From Gyromitra esculenta (Eukaryota > Ascomycota > Pezizomycetes > Pezizales > Discinaceae): a stretch of DNA of 64,000 nucleotides. The stretch spans positions 1,054,001 through 1,118,000 of the forward strand of contig JBCAML010000001.1 in assembly GCA_038503075.1 (NCBI GenBank), in the 5' to 3' direction. Under the pieces are notes generated by a model. It was not told the origin of the DNA, ran no database searches, and worked only from the letters and a program-made list of their open reading frames with translations. Position numbers and translations under genes: made by a program. This document shows positions 47,285 through 59,900 of the stretch, in pieces; the stretch's first letter is position 1, and every line of letters begins with the position of its first letter.

Positions 47285-48502
47285 ACTGGTAGCATTGGTA
47301 TTCACGAATAGTGTCTATCAAAGTTTTAATTAATGGGGGTTTTCCGCTATTTTCCGTTTTTTTTTTTTTCTTCCGTGTTCCATGTTTATTTATCTTTACT
47401 TTTTTATGTATTACATCGGATTTTCATATTGTTAATGCGCATTAAAAAAATGGCAAGTGGGATGAAGGGAGGAGGAACGAATGAGGGATACCTTGCATGG
47501 GGCGGTGTGTTCTGGTTGCGATATTGTTGTAATAGCGGATGTGGATATTGATGCATGGAGTTTTTTATTTTGCATTTCCGGGTCGGTACGTGCATTCGAC
47601 GTGCATTTTTTATACTCATATAGTCCAGTCTCTCTTATACCATATTATTGCTTAACTAGCTCATCGTGAAGTCTAGTCTTTCTTTTTGCTTTGTTTTATT
47701 GCTGGAGGAAGCGCGTTCCGCTCTTTGATTTTATGGCTCGTTTCTCGTTACTCTTTTGAAGGAAGTATACCTTATCGTATATAGAGAGAAAAAAATTCGA
47801 ATCTAGAAACAAGTATTTACAAAGGTCTTGGTCGAGTAAAACTTCGTGTTGTGCTCTTAGAGGAACATGGTAGTAAGTTACCATATTATTCTAGAATAGC
47901 ATATGTTTCTGGAATATTTTCTGTGGAACTAACCCTGGCGCATTTCTTGGACATATCTCATTTTCATGATCATTATGAGCCTGTGACCCGTGAGTACATG
48001 TATATATTATCCTTGGTGAAATTGTCTTTGTATGTTTTTTTTGTGTGAATAATATACGCCGGGTTAGTCTAAATGAGGACTAGCCCATGATAACTAGCTT
48101 CTGGTGAATTGCGTGGGAATTTTTAATCTCTTCCCTCTATCATTTAGTAATTTAGGCATGGCCTAGTAGTCCGTTGGGATCTGAGAAAAGACTTAATGTG
48201 CGTTTAGGGGGTAATTTGGGTAGCATTGTGGCGGAGAATGCTATCGTCTCTCTCTCGGGAGATTCACATAAATTACTATCTGGACTCTTATAGTTTATTT
48301 GACAATAGTAGGCAATCGTAGAACGAACAGCCACTACATAGGGCGATAAACACTTCCCCCCACCTCTTCCCCCCCCCCACAATTTCTCTACGACAGAATC
48401 CTTCCCTTCATCGTATCTTTGCCCCACTACCATCAATCCACCATTTCTCTACCATAGACCCCTTTGTTGTCGTATTTTTACCCTTAATATCATCCACTTA
48501 CC
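47285..48502. other. Intergenic region, 3' flank of the class VII gene and promoter of the next gene
   Basis: A T13-14 run at about 47358 lies in the likely 3' UTR. A C9-10 run and A/C-rich sequence sit at 48350-48380. Frames within are short and lack domains. No gene seen. Confidence 0.45.
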
Positions 48503-49190
48503 ATGATTTCCTATTCCTGGTCCAAAAACCGCCATTCCTGCTACAACTACAACGAAATCCATCCATACCCAATCCTCTACCCCGAACAATCCGCACCCCT
48601 CGGCTCAATTTTCGCACCCAACATCGACACCAGCACCACATCCGCTTCTCAGCGTGTAGCCGTCCTCGCCAAACGTGGCCGTGCTGCCAAACCGAAAATC
48701 GAGCAGGCAATCGGCCAGCCAACATGTGTATCATCGCCCGTCTTCATCGATCCGTTTTTCAAGGAATCAAGTCTGCTGTTCGAGGAAGACGATCTTGAAG
48801 CAGATCTTGTCGATGTCGTGTTTGCGTGCCAGAGGGAGTATATCGATAGCAAAAATAAAATTGAGGCTCACAAAATGGTTCGTGCTAAGAGGAGGTTGAA
48901 TTTGTGGTCGATTGAAGAGAATTTCCCGTTGCCGGAGGAAATGAGACGGCGGATGGCTATTGTAAGGAGGAGAGCTACCATGCAGCAGAGGTTGGACGAG
49001 ATGGAAGAAGGAGAGAAAAAGGAAGAGTTAGAGAAGATGTTGGAGATGGAGAGGAATGAGGATGCTGTACGTAGCTACTTGCAGAATCATAGGTATGGTT
49101 TTTACAACCAACTTGTCGCGGGGAATGCTAACTTTTTTAATTCAAAAATCTTTCTTGGGTGTGCGTAGATCACTCCCTCTGAAAAAATAA
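48503..49190 (+). CDS. Unrecognised protein with a charged coiled-coil C-terminal half (two exons)
   Basis: Exon 1 is 48503-49092 and exon 2 is 49169-49190, with a 76-bp intron (GTATGG to TGCGTAG). The product ends NHRSLPLKK, 203 residues. If the intron were retained, the protein would end slightly later at 49168. The first half has aromatic and Pro-rich sequence (SYSWSKNRHSCYNYNEIHPY) and a basic patch KRGRAAKPK. The middle (LLFEEDDLEADLVDVVFACQ) is acidic. The rest is helical and highly charged (EEMRRRMAIVRRRATMQQRL, then EEGEKKEELEKMLEMERNED), typical of a coiled coil. I do not recognise the family. Its codon use looks like that of neighbouring genes, so it is probably real and expressed. 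Confidence 0.55.
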
Positions 49191-49878
49191 TAGCAACTGG
49201 GACAGTTATTGGTTTTTACGAGGTTTAGGGTGTGGGTTACTATACAAAAAAGTTAGCATTTCTTCATTTTTGCGGGGCTTCTTTTGGAATTGGAATTATT
49301 CTCGCCCCTTTTAGTTTCTGCTTGGGTTTTCTACGTATATATAGGAGGTTTGAAACATCCGAAGACGAATTCCTCCACGAACAGTAACGTATCGTTATAT
49401 AAAAGATGGTGACAAAGGTTTGAGTCTTCGATATGCTAAAAACTCTCTATACACTCTATACGGGCAGAAAACATCACACACCTAAATGCTGAGGTTTTGC
49501 GAGATATTGGCTGTATAAGAAATATAATGTTGTGGTGATGACGAACTAGCGAAGAAGAGCTGAATTCGTTCCCAAAGAGGCGAGCGTGGGAACTTGGGCG
49601 GAATACGAATTTCAATGTAGACCGAGGTCCCCGCTTGTTTATAGTGATCTAGCAACCGATAATTGTGCCAGCAAAGTTGATATAGCGATTTAGAAACCAC
49701 AGAGATGCCAAAGCTGAGGATATTTACTGCTACCAACCATGCCGAGTGATTACGGATGAAGATCTTATCAGATGATCATCCCTTCAACGCGTCTCTAGCA
49801 CTTTACTAGTAGCAACGCGTTTCAACGACTCTTAACTCTCAGGTCCGCGACAACGGTCATCGCGAAGCACAATCCCGT
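49191..49878. other. Intergenic region, CTF18 promoter
   Basis: AT-rich with no domain-bearing frame. The interval from 49740 to 49878 directly precedes the CTF18 start. Confidence 0.4.
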
Positions 49879-52800
49879 ATGTCTGACATCCCGTCTGATT
49901 TCGATCCGTCGGTGCTTTTCTCTGACTATCCACCTTCTACACAGCCCGACGAATACCCGGCTCTCCCTTCGCCGCCCGAAGAATCGCACTCGGACGAGCT
50001 CGAGGCCATAGACCTGGTTGTCGAGGAGAAGCGACAGCGCTATAACAAAGAAGGAGTTGTGATTCGGCATCGGCAGCTGAATCCGAAGCCTGCATTTAGG
50101 AGTAGCTCTTTACCACCTGGTGAGTTAATTTTGGGAGTTTGAAGCGCTTGTATTTGAAGATTTGGTCATTTCGCAATTGCGGCTTTGGACGGACGCGTTA
50201 AGTGAAATTGAAACATGCTCTCTAGAAAATATTACTGACAAGAAAACCACAGTAACCCCCACCCGGAGAGATTCTAAAAGACGATCTCATTGGGACCCGG
50301 ATACTTCTTCACCATTTCGGGAACTCTTTTCGGACGATACCATACGACAATCCTCCCCTCCTGTATCATCTTCTCCGACTACAGCTCGGGCAATTATACC
50401 GAAAATGACGATTGAATCTTCAATGCTCTCCTACCCTCGCTCCTCACCCCCGCCTCAGGCGGCACCTCCTACAAAAAGACAGAAAAGAATCATAGCGGAC
50501 GACGATCATGGTGAAGACTTCAACTACCCTGACTCTGATGAAGAAGATATGACGAGCCAAGGGTGGAACTATGAAGAAGAACCTCCTCTACCTGCGCCGA
50601 AGTCTTTCGAGCTAGAGGAAGCAGAGGAAACCCAAACTACGCCCCCCGCGAAACCAATCTTTAACCTGCCTCTGACAGGTGGGCTGTTCAGCAAGAAGTT
50701 CACTCCCTCGAATAAGTCATCCTTTGGTTTCAACCCCCCTTTAAAAGATCCAGTAATCGAGAGTCCATCGACACCTGTGACTTCTGTACTGCGAACCTTC
50801 CACGCATCGGTAACCCCACCACCGAGGCTTCCCTCGCCGGACCCGGACTCATTCGAACGATTCAAGAATACGATAACCACAGCGCCGAAGCCAGCCGCAT
50901 TTACAGCCCCTTCACCACCAACATCTGTCGCAGCCACACCCGCAGCAGCACTAGTATCCACCTATCTCCCCATCGTGACATCCTCCGGCGAAACCTTCCG
51001 GATCCGCCAAAAGCCGCCAAGAATATATAGTACAAGAAGTAGCTCCTCTTACATGTCTTCCTATCTCGAAGACGCACCTTCGAGCGATTTAGGATCCATG
51101 AAGAAGAGCTACTACGGCGTCGACATATCCAGTCTCCTCGACGACTACAAAGCCGAAAAACGAATCTCAAAAGCCAAGCAACAAGCCGCAGAAGGCAAAG
51201 CCGGAGATGACGCCTTCCGCGCTGCCCTAAACCCAGCTCCAAGCCCGCCAGAAATAGCATCGAAGCCGACTGCGAAGACACTTTTGTGGAGCGAAAAATA
51301 CCGTGCTAAACGCTTCACTGACCTGGTTGGTGACGAACGCACCCATCGTCAGGTACTACGGTGGTTCAAGTGCTGGGATAAAATCGTCTTCCCGTCAGCC
51401 GGGAAAAATCCAAAGCGGAAAGACGAAGAAGATGAAGGACGGGAGATGCGGAAGATCCTACTTATCCATGGGCCGCCTGGACTCGGTAAGACGACGCTGG
51501 CCCATGTAGCGGCTAAACAAGCTGGATACGAAGTCGTCGAGGTTAACGCTTCGGATGAGAGGAGCGCTGGAGTGGTTAAGGGACGGGTCAAAGATATCCT
51601 AAGTAACGAGGGCGTGAAGAGTATGGGTATGAAGCCTGGCGGAAGCACGTGCGTGTCGTTGGGTAAACCAGTGTGTTTGGTGGTTGATGAAATCGATGGT
51701 GTTACGGGTGGTGGCACGTCGAATGAGGGTGGCTTCGTTAAGGCCCTCATCGACCTGGTTATTGCCGACCAAAAAGCTAATAATGTTGCGACGGGAGTCA
51801 CGAGAAAGAAGAAGGGGAAAAAGGGGGATATCTTTAGGCTTCAGCGACCGATTGTGGCTATCTGTAATGATCTTTATGCGCCTGCTCTTAAGATGCTTCG
51901 GCCGCTTGCTGAAATCGTGCATATGCGGAAGCCGCCTGCTGGGTTGATGGTTGGGAGATTGAAGTCTGTTTTGGCGAATGAAGGGTTTAGGGTGGAAGAT
52001 GGTGCAGTTAGGAGACTGGTGGAATTGTCGTGTATGGGTCAGGGCACGGGATCGAGTAGGGCGGGGGGTGATATGAGAGCGGCCATGGTTGGCTGCGAGT
52101 GGATTGCTTGTCGGCTGCGAGCTGCGGCCGAGGAAGAAAAAGATACTGCTAAATTAAAGAAAGAGAAGCGGTATCTGACGAGGAAAATCGTAGAGGAAGA
52201 GTTTGGGGACGGTGGGTTAGGGGATGCTGACGGGAAAGGGGGTGGTGGAGGTAGAGGGAGTGTGAGAGAGGCTGTCGAGAGGGTATTCTATCTGGAAAAA
52301 GAGGCACCTAGTAGAGGTAAAGACGCCAGAAAGAAAACCTCGAGCATGGATAAGTTAAGGGCAATGGTGGAGGGGTTGGGTGAGTTCGACAAGATCATCG
52401 CAGATTGCTTCACCACCTATCCTACACGCCCGTTTAATGACGATCCGTTTCTTACAAAGCCAAACGCTGCATATGAGTGGCTATGGTTCTCAGACCTACT
52501 TTCAACTCGTGTCTTTGAGGAGCAAGCTTACGAACTCTCCGGCTATCTATCATCACCCATCCTTGCTTTTCACGACCTCTTCTCCAGCGCAACAAGGCAA
52601 AAAGCATCGGCTGGGAAATACAATAATAACCGGGGCGATGACGGAGAAGAAGAGGAAGCAGCGCCATTCACGGGGCCACAGGCAGAATGGGAGGTTAGGG
52701 AACGCACAAAGGAGAACAAAGCGCTGATACAGAGTGTCCATACATCTATGAATGGCGGGATACGGCTCCACCAGGCTTTCAAGAGCGCCGAGGCAGTCTC

Positions 52801-53524
52801 GATGGAACTAGCGCCTTGGGTTAGCAGGATACTGGCACCGAGTATAAAGCCAATTGTTGTGGGTGGGTCTGGTCCTGAAGGCGGTATTGCTAGCGTTAGG
52901 AGAGATGGGGAGAAGAAGCTCGTGGCGAGAGGTGTACAAGTTATGGTAGGGCTGGGAATTGAGTTTGAAAAAGTTAAGGTTGAGGGTATAAGCGGGGGTG
53001 GGAATTGGGGTTGGGTTTATAGGATGGAGCCGTATGTTCAAACCTACTATATTGTTGTACTACGAAGATGCTGATATTTTGTGGTTAGTCCTCTCGATAC
53101 TTTATCTGTGTTCCGTACATGCGTAGCTACAGTCGGTGAACCTGTAGTGGCACCAATTCGCTTCGCCGTCCGCCAGGTCCTTGATCAAGCTTGCAAGAAA
53201 GAACTTTTGCTGCAAAGAGAGGCTGCTCGTCAAGCGCGTATGGGCACCACCAATGATGCACCACAGCTCAAACGAGATACGAGTATGGCGACCAACCTTG
53301 CAAATGCTTTAAAAAGGAAAAAGAATGAAGTTAGGAAAGATTTCTTTGGGCGAGTTGTCGTCGATGATGAACCAAAAGACGAAGGTGAAGAGAGTGGGAA
53401 TAAGAGGAAGAAAGCTAAGGGTGGAGAAACTAAGGAAACTGTATGGTTGAGTTTCCATGAAGGGTTTTCGAATGCAGTTAGGAAGGGAGTTACGTTGGAT
53501 GAGTTTATGAATGGATTAATATAG
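49879..53524 (+). CDS. CTF18: Chromosome transmission fidelity protein 18, large subunit of the alternative RFC clamp loader (three exons)
   Basis: Exons are 49879-50119, 50226-53031 and 53089-53524. Introns are 106 and 57 bp, GT-AG, in frame. The product is 1160 residues. The long N-terminal part is disordered and acidic, Pro- and Ser-rich. The AAA+ module begins LLWSEKYRAKRFTDLVGDER, then carries Walker A GPPGLGKT (residues 496-503), Walker B as LVVDEIDGV, and sensor-1 region PIVAICNDLYAPALK. The helical collar domain and a C-terminal tail follow, ending FHEGFSNAVRKGVTLDEFMN, the conserved end through which Ctf18 binds Dcc1 and Ctf8. Family role: loads PCNA for leading-strand replication and links it to sister chromatid cohesion and the replication checkpoint. 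A Gly-rich loop (about 52200-52260) is a species-specific insertion. Confidence 0.88.
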
Positions 53525-54837
53525 TTCCTTTGTGGGATAGGCTTGCATTAATGGAGCGGGGAGTTTTTTTTGCTTAGAGGGGTACTCGTGTAATGGGTGG
53601 TTCTCAGGCTAGGAGATAGCTATAGATAGTGTAAAAAGGTGATTATGTGTTTTATAAGGGATTCATGACTTTTGTTCTGCACAAGATAACCTGGGAAAGC
53701 CCATAACAACTTTAAATGACCACCGAGGATGGGGTTGGGTACGAGGCTACATGCAATGAATGTAAACTTGGTTGGCTGTAAAGAGGTTTTATTAGAAAAT
53801 TATCAACGGAGGCTGTAATAAACTCGAATTAATTTATTGCGAAATTTATAACTCTGGTATTTGAAGTAAAGAACGGTAAGAGATTACATGTAATGGGTGC
53901 AAATTTAACGTAGGTGATTTCTGGAGGAATTGAAGCTGGAATTAAATTTCACTAACTAGTACTATCTATGCCTGTACCCGGTCTTTATCGAGGATGTGTT
54001 TTTTAACAAGCGACTCAGTACCCGGTAGCCCGTAATCGGTCCTGGGATTTGACGACTTCCGGATACAATCGCTATCTTGTCAGGATGGAATGCCAGCCGC
54101 TGTAGGTGGGGGAGGAGTAAATGAGAAATGTAGTATGATCTTGATACTAAGCATGTTATTTCTAAAAGCCTCCGAAGCTTCTTGATGCAATAGCCCCAAT
54201 AATGGAACAGATACCTCGTAATTGTACATCTGGGCTTTGCGTCATCCTTATGGTTTAAATGACAGCCGCAGAATGTGTGACGGAAGTACATATTGGAGTG
54301 CATTATGTGGGTACGGAGCGAATGTTTTGGCTGCGTTAGTACTGGATTTCCCTCAACTAGCCGGTCAAACGCTTGATATTTTTCATTGCCTCCCTGAGTG
54401 TTATGCGAGCGGGTAGAGAAATATTTTTGCTAGCACCATTGAATTTATGAGCGACAATTGCAAGAGGGTATATGTAGGTACAAGTGTGCTTTCATTAATG
54501 TCCATACAATGTGGCCGTTGCGAAGTAGACCCCCAGCTTTTTGTTAATCTCATGGTTAAATCCTGATAGAAAGTCGAAGAGATGAGGATTTCAAAGGAGG
54601 GGGGGTTTATACTGTTCGATAGTTCACTGGGTAGGCGTATAACGAATCACCCTAGCGAAATTAACTTTGACCAGTTGTATGTATTAGTGTCCTCGTGGGT
54701 GTGTCTTAGTTGCAAAAGCGTGGAGGGTGACCTTGAGATCTAATCGAATTTTCGGAGTTCCTATTGCAAAAGAGGTTGAATTCATATTTTGGCTTTACCT
54801 CCACGACCTGTGGTAACTTTTTGAGGCCTTGAAAATA
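53525..54837. other. Intergenic region with no supported gene
   Basis: Contains the CTF18 3' flank. The 113-codon minus frame at 53962-54303 and the 64-codon plus frame at 54222-54416 overlap each other and have no domain. No gene seen. Confidence 0.45.
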
Positions 54838-54841
54838 CCCA

Positions 54842-55442
54842 TGTTCCGACCCGTATGTAATTAAATCCCATTTGCAAAGTGGCCGAAATGGGACAACCGA
54901 TTTACAAATGGGGCCACTTTGTACATGGGTTGGCCTATGTACAAAGTGAAGCTAGTAGATGGCCGATGTTAAAAAAACTTGAATGCACCAGTACATAAGT
55001 GAGCCAGAAAAATTTTCAACCCACAAACTATCACTGACTCTACTGCTATGAACTGCCCTCCCCCCAGACACATTGCACGCCAGTATATTTATAACTATAT
55101 ATTGATTACCACAGAAGGGGTGATATAGATTATTAGTACCATAAATACCGATAGATAGGTAGATGAATTGATGATATGGTGGAGATGGCATTGGCGATGG
55201 AGGTGGCATTGGCGATGGAGATGGCATTGGTGATGGTGATGGCTTTGGTGATGGTGAGTGATGGCATTGATGATGGCGATGGCGATGGCGATGGTGGTGA
55301 TAAAGGAATTTTGAATATGGGTCAATTATTGAAGGTGGGCCAACCGGTGTACAAAGTGGCCCCATTTGTCAACTGGCCAACCCATTTGTAAAGCAGGCCA
55401 GCCAATTTGTAAATGGGATTTAATTACATACGAGTCAGAACA
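54842..55442. mobile_element. Inverted-repeat (foldback) transposable element, 601 bp, non-autonomous
   Basis: The left end (TGTTCCGACCCGTATGTAAT at 54842) and the reverse complement of the right end (TGTTCTGACTCGTATGTAAT, ending 55442) match over about 40 bp with few differences, through AATTAAATCCCATTT. Each arm then continues with several permuted copies of a CCCATTTGTAAA / ACAAAGTGG motif, so the terminal repeats extend about 110 bp as a patchwork. CCCA flanks both sides (54838-54841 and 55443-55446), a possible 4-bp target duplication. Termini are TGT...ACA. The middle is a GATGGC-type minisatellite. No transposase frame. Confidence 0.7.
55170..55297. repeat. GATGGC / GGCATTGGCGATGGAGAT minisatellite
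   Basis: Imperfect tandem units of about 6, 12 and 18 bp, built from GATGGN and GGCATTGGN, fill the centre of the inverted-repeat element. Translated frames (Met-Ala-Leu repeats on +, Pro-Ser-Pro or His-rich on -) are by-products of the repeat. Confidence 0.8.
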
Positions 55443-55820
55443 CCCACAAGGCGAATTGTGCTAGAAAAGCTCCAGATCCCAACCCAAGGGCCGCTACCAG
55501 GTCCCAGCGGTAACTGTTATGTATCGCCATTTTTAATTTTTTTTTATTGCCTATAGTGAATGATTATGTGAACTGGGATAGTCTCGTGTCCAGCCCTCAT
55601 GAGTAGCATCTACGGTGTGCAATAGCTATGGTAGTTAGATATAGGGATGGTTGGAATGTTTTAAGGGTGGCCTGTTGCGTTTTCTTTCACGCAGTTTCAT
55701 TCAGAATTGATGCCAAAGGTACCAAAATAATCGTCATCATTTGCATTACCACCATACAGCCGTAACCCCGTGCGTTTTCCATAAATCAAAGCTAGCTAGA
55801 TATACATATTCTCTATCTTC
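55443..55820. other. Short intergenic region, 3' flank of the GH5 gene
   Basis: No frame with a domain. A T-rich run lies at about 55533-55550. Confidence 0.4.
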
Positions 55821-57428
55821 CTAAGCAACATCTTTATGATCTCGCAGAACCTTGTTCAAGGTATCTCTGTGCACACAGTGCTCGAACTTGAAGCTCTGGG
55901 CAATCTCGTCGAGTTGTTTTTCATCCATACCCTCGAAATGGTCTGCCCACTCCTTAACCATAAACTCCGCAAGTAGAATATTACGAGAGATACGAGCGAT
56001 TCTGTCTTTGAACCTCCAGACAGGAGCGGGGTATAGATCGCGGTACTTGGGGTCAACATTATCTGTGATAAATTTCTCGAAGGGTTCCATGACGTCACGG
56101 ATGTGGGAGTCGTCGGCACCCCAAGCGTCGATGGCGAGACGGAACTTCTTGTTGAGGAACTTTTCAAAGAGCTTCATGTAGGGAGTATCAGGCGAGATGT
56201 AGACCATTCCTATTACCCCAGGTCAGTCACTGTTTGTCACTCACTAGGTAACTACTGCAAGCAAGCGTACCTTGATAACCAATGTCTTTGTACAACCAGA
56301 TACTCCAGCTGATCCGGTCCTCGTCATAAACTTCTAATTGATCTTTCAGAAGCGAAATTCGGCTCTCGTTGATTTTGGGTGTTTCTTTTTCGCCATCATA
56401 CTGTGTCCTGGCATACACAGGACCGAACTCGCCGTTCCAGATAGGGAGGTTATTCTCCTTCATCCACTGCACCTTGCGTAGATAACCCCTCTTGATCTTA
56501 GCCTTCTGCTCCTGGGTACCGGTATAGACTTCTGAAGACGCTGGGAATCCGTAGTTGGAGTAGTCGTGCACCGAGTACACAGTGTTCTCCCATTTCTTAC
56601 AGGTCTCCTCGACATTGAAGTGGGAAAAGTCCGACGCGAATGTGTTTCCGTCCAGGAATAGAATGTGGTCTGGATCAATCTTGCGAATTGCAGAATATAC
56701 CCTATGGTACCAGGCCTGGAGTCTCTCGTGGGTAGGATCACAAGGCTCATTAAGTGGGTTGTAACCCGCAAGCCATGGATTACCCTTGAAATGTGCAGCG
56801 ATCTCTTCCCATAGCCATATGCTTCGGTCCTGGAAGTCCTTGTGAGTCCAGAACTCGGCAACATGGTGGGCAGCGTCGGAGTGCCAATCTCCGTTTTGAC
56901 CACCGGGGGCAGTGTGCATATCGAGGATGGTGTAAATGCCTTGTTCGGCACAAATGTTGACGATGCGGTCGAGCCACTTGAAACCATCAGGCTTGAGGAC
57001 ACGGGGATTCATGTCATCTTCAAAGTGTCGATAGTTGAAGGGGACACGAATACAATTTAGTCCGAGGGACTTGTAGTATTTTGCATCTTCTTCGGTGAAG
57101 AAGTACTCTAGGAACTTTGTGTACCCAACGTTAGTATCACTAAAATATAGGAGAGGTAGAGAGACGAAAACATACCTTGTCAAAGAAGAATTGAGCCTTC
57201 TCTTTGCCAACGACCTGCGCAAGAGCATGGCGAATTTGGTATTCTCGCCCTGGAAATCCAGTGATGAAGTTCTCCATGTTTGCCCATCCTCCAACACCAG
57301 CCTGCAAATTGTTAGCAACCAAGTAAGTCAACTGATGAGAGAAATCATACCCCGCGCAGTAGGACTTCCTTCCCATCCGTATCAACAATTTTCGTTCCAG
57401 AAACCTTAAGAATTCCAGTAGGTGCCAT
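55821..57428 (-). CDS. Glycoside hydrolase family 5 enzyme, exo-1,3-beta-glucanase-like, four exons
   Basis: Exons on the minus strand are 57428-57351, 57301-57176, 57114-56271 and 56209-55821. Introns are 49, 61 and 61 bp, GT-AG, in frame. The product is 478 residues. The (beta/alpha)8 barrel starts with GVGGWANMENFITGFPG, and CIRVPFNYRHFEDD follows. The acid/base Glu is in GYNPLNEPCDP (E191) and the nucleophile Glu in IWNGEFGP (E297), with HDYSNYGFP and WLYKDIGYQGMVY in the usual surrounding positions. There is no signal peptide: the protein begins MAPTGILKVSGTKIVDTDGK and goes straight into the barrel, so it is probably cytosolic, unlike the secreted Exg1 type. A helical C-terminal extension of about 100 residues follows the barrel. 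The substrate is inferred as a beta-1,3-glucan or related glucoside. Confidence 0.85.
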
Positions 57429-59900
57429 TTTGGTTTTGTTTGAATAATATGAGTGCTCGGAAAGGGTTTTTATAATTTCTTCAGGATGGCTACAGTCAAT
57501 GGGGAAAATACAATTCTTCCCTAACGATGAAACTCGAGATATATATGTACATAATAGCTTTCCCGTGCCCCGCTGCCCACTGCCCCGCGCCATCTCATCC
57601 TCTATTTTTCTCCGCGTCATCCCATCGCAGAACTCCCCGGACTTTACCACTGCCGTACATATTTTGGCTAAATATCAAGCGTGCTTCCCCGGTTCATCGC
57701 TGGCTGAATATCTGGGTAAATAGAGTTTTCGGGGATTTTAGAGTTAGTGGGGTTCTTCGGCCCTGCAACCGAAGGTTCGCGCATGTGCAGGACGCATCTA
57801 GCGGCGGGTCAGGGGAACCTTGAGATGGAAACCTAATTCTAAAAAATACATGTTTTGTGTAGTTCTCAGAACGGCTACATTGCCATTTTCCCGGTGCTCT
57901 ATTTTTAGGAATCATGGCACCCTTTCGAACCAAAAACTCCCACTCATGTCTACTGTTTGCCCCTAATGTCTCTTTCTATCCAATTGAGTAGTGTCTCCGG
58001 ATAAACAATTCTCTCCGCAGCTGTTTGGCACTCAGGTGTTTGCACGGCAGGTTCGGTTCTCCACATTTCAAGCCTTTTGCCTGCATTCATATGTTAGCCT
58101 CATCTCACGACAATAAAGGTCGTGCTATGGTGTATCTACCAACTAGCTTTCTGGATCAATTTGATTTTATCCGCTAGTGTTTCATATTGCCCTCTCCAAA
58201 CAGCTGGCCCGAGAGTTGATTCAGCCCAGAAGGCGATGAGGTTGGCCGTTCAAAGATGCCGTGTTCGAATTCTGGAAGAATCAGAACCCGCACCCGCGCA
58301 GCTCTGACTAATGTTTGGTGTTGATGAGTTTATCCATTTATCCAGCAATATACGCATGGATTATCACTCGGCTTTCGAGTATCGATGTTGGTTGTTATTC
58401 TGTGGGACATAGGTGTTTAGGCTGCAATACCTCCTGATCTACGATTTGAAAACTACTTGAGGATTTGTCATTTATCCTTGGGAAGCAATAGTCGTAGCTT
58501 ATGGTCTTCCTGGTAGGTTCTGATCAGTACTCTTAAAAGCGGGGATCCAAGGAGAAGTTTTGAGATTTTTGCCATCAACGACAAGATATATGAATGAGAC
58601 AGAATTTGATACTGCAACAAGAAGTAGTATTGAGAAAATCTAGCTGTACAAGATAGAGACGCATTTATTTAAGGAGGATTTAAAGGTCGCAAGTGACTTC
58701 AGCTCGTAACCCAAAAACACTGTCAATAAAATTACTCACTGCATAGACACAAAATATCATTCGGCTTATGTCATTCGGCTTTGCTGGAATATGCGTAATG
58801 TCCCTTGGCTGGTGTTTCGTTTTCCCTGTCCAAGGTGGGGCTAATATGATGATGTATGGTGTGGTTGGTTGGCTGATCAAGCGAGTGATGTTTGGTAGTG
58901 ATCCTACAGAGTCAGTGACAAACCCCAATCCAATATCGCAGGTCATTACTGGCCACTTACTAAGATTTAGATGCTGCCCTTGGTGCGAGCTGTTCACCTG
59001 GGCCTAGGACAGGTTTTACGGGGTTTACAGGTCGAAAGTTCATGATTTCTTTGCCTAGGAATTACGGCTTCCTACAGGGAAATGGGGCCAAGTCTACCGA
59101 GACTTGCCGCTAGATAGCGGATCGGGGTTTTCTTGAGTGGATTTTGGTGGAGCTTAAAAGAAGGCATCTTTCTATTGGATAAATAAAATTGACCAAGCCA
59201 TGGCCAACACCGGCCACCCCTGCGTGTGAGGCTGCCTATTTTGAATACTGTCTGCTATCGGATCCTTACCTCGCCAACGTGATCCCTTTATCTGTCCCGA
59301 TTTTCACTGCTTTATATTGTGCTAAAAGCACTTTTACTAACAGAGATCCTATAGACTAGTTAGGTGAACCGCAGACATCATTGTTTTTTTCTGCTCTGGC
59401 GGCGAGCTAAAGCTATTGAGTGGTTGCTGAAATAGGGGGGGGACATAGGAGTGAGTTAGCGGGAAGGGGAGATAGTGTTAATCGGGGCGGCGGCTTCTGG
59501 GCATGTTCAGATAGTAAGGTTGCTACTGGATTGGGGGGTGAATATTGAAGTGATGGCATGGGAGGAGGAAATAGCACTGTACCGTGTAGCAAATAGTAGG
59601 GGAATTGAGGTAGTAGAGTTTTTTGGGAACGGGGAGCGGATGCCAGCGTGAAGGATATTGAAATGAAACCAGAAGGTGGTAATCAATAACAGCGGAAGAA
59701 CAGCAAGAGCGATGAGTCTCGAGTGTGTCTAAAGTCGGAATCTTTAAAAGAGGAGCGAAGTGACTATAATCTCTGAGGAAGATGAGATATAAATGAGAAT
59801 AGAGGGATTTGAGTTTAGATCTAAAGTCTTGATTGTCTATCGATGATTGTCTGAAGAACAGAAAAATAACTGAAGGAAAATACAAAGTATTTATACACAA
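57429..59900. other. Gene-poor intergenic region next to the retrotransposon zone
   Basis: The left 200 bp hold the GH5 promoter. The rest has only short, overlapping frames (58680-58997 -, 59523-59900 -) without domains. A TTCGAATTC near 58264 resembles a tRNA T-loop, but no cloverleaf can be formed around it. Confidence 0.45.

Noticed and set aside
55095..55391. His-rich, Ser-Pro and Met-Ala-Leu frames
   Set aside because: They are translations of the GATGGC minisatellite in different phases.
58225..58310. tRNA-like TTCGAATTC T-loop
   Set aside because: The bases on both sides do not form a proper T stem, and no D arm, anticodon arm or acceptor stem can be drawn around it.
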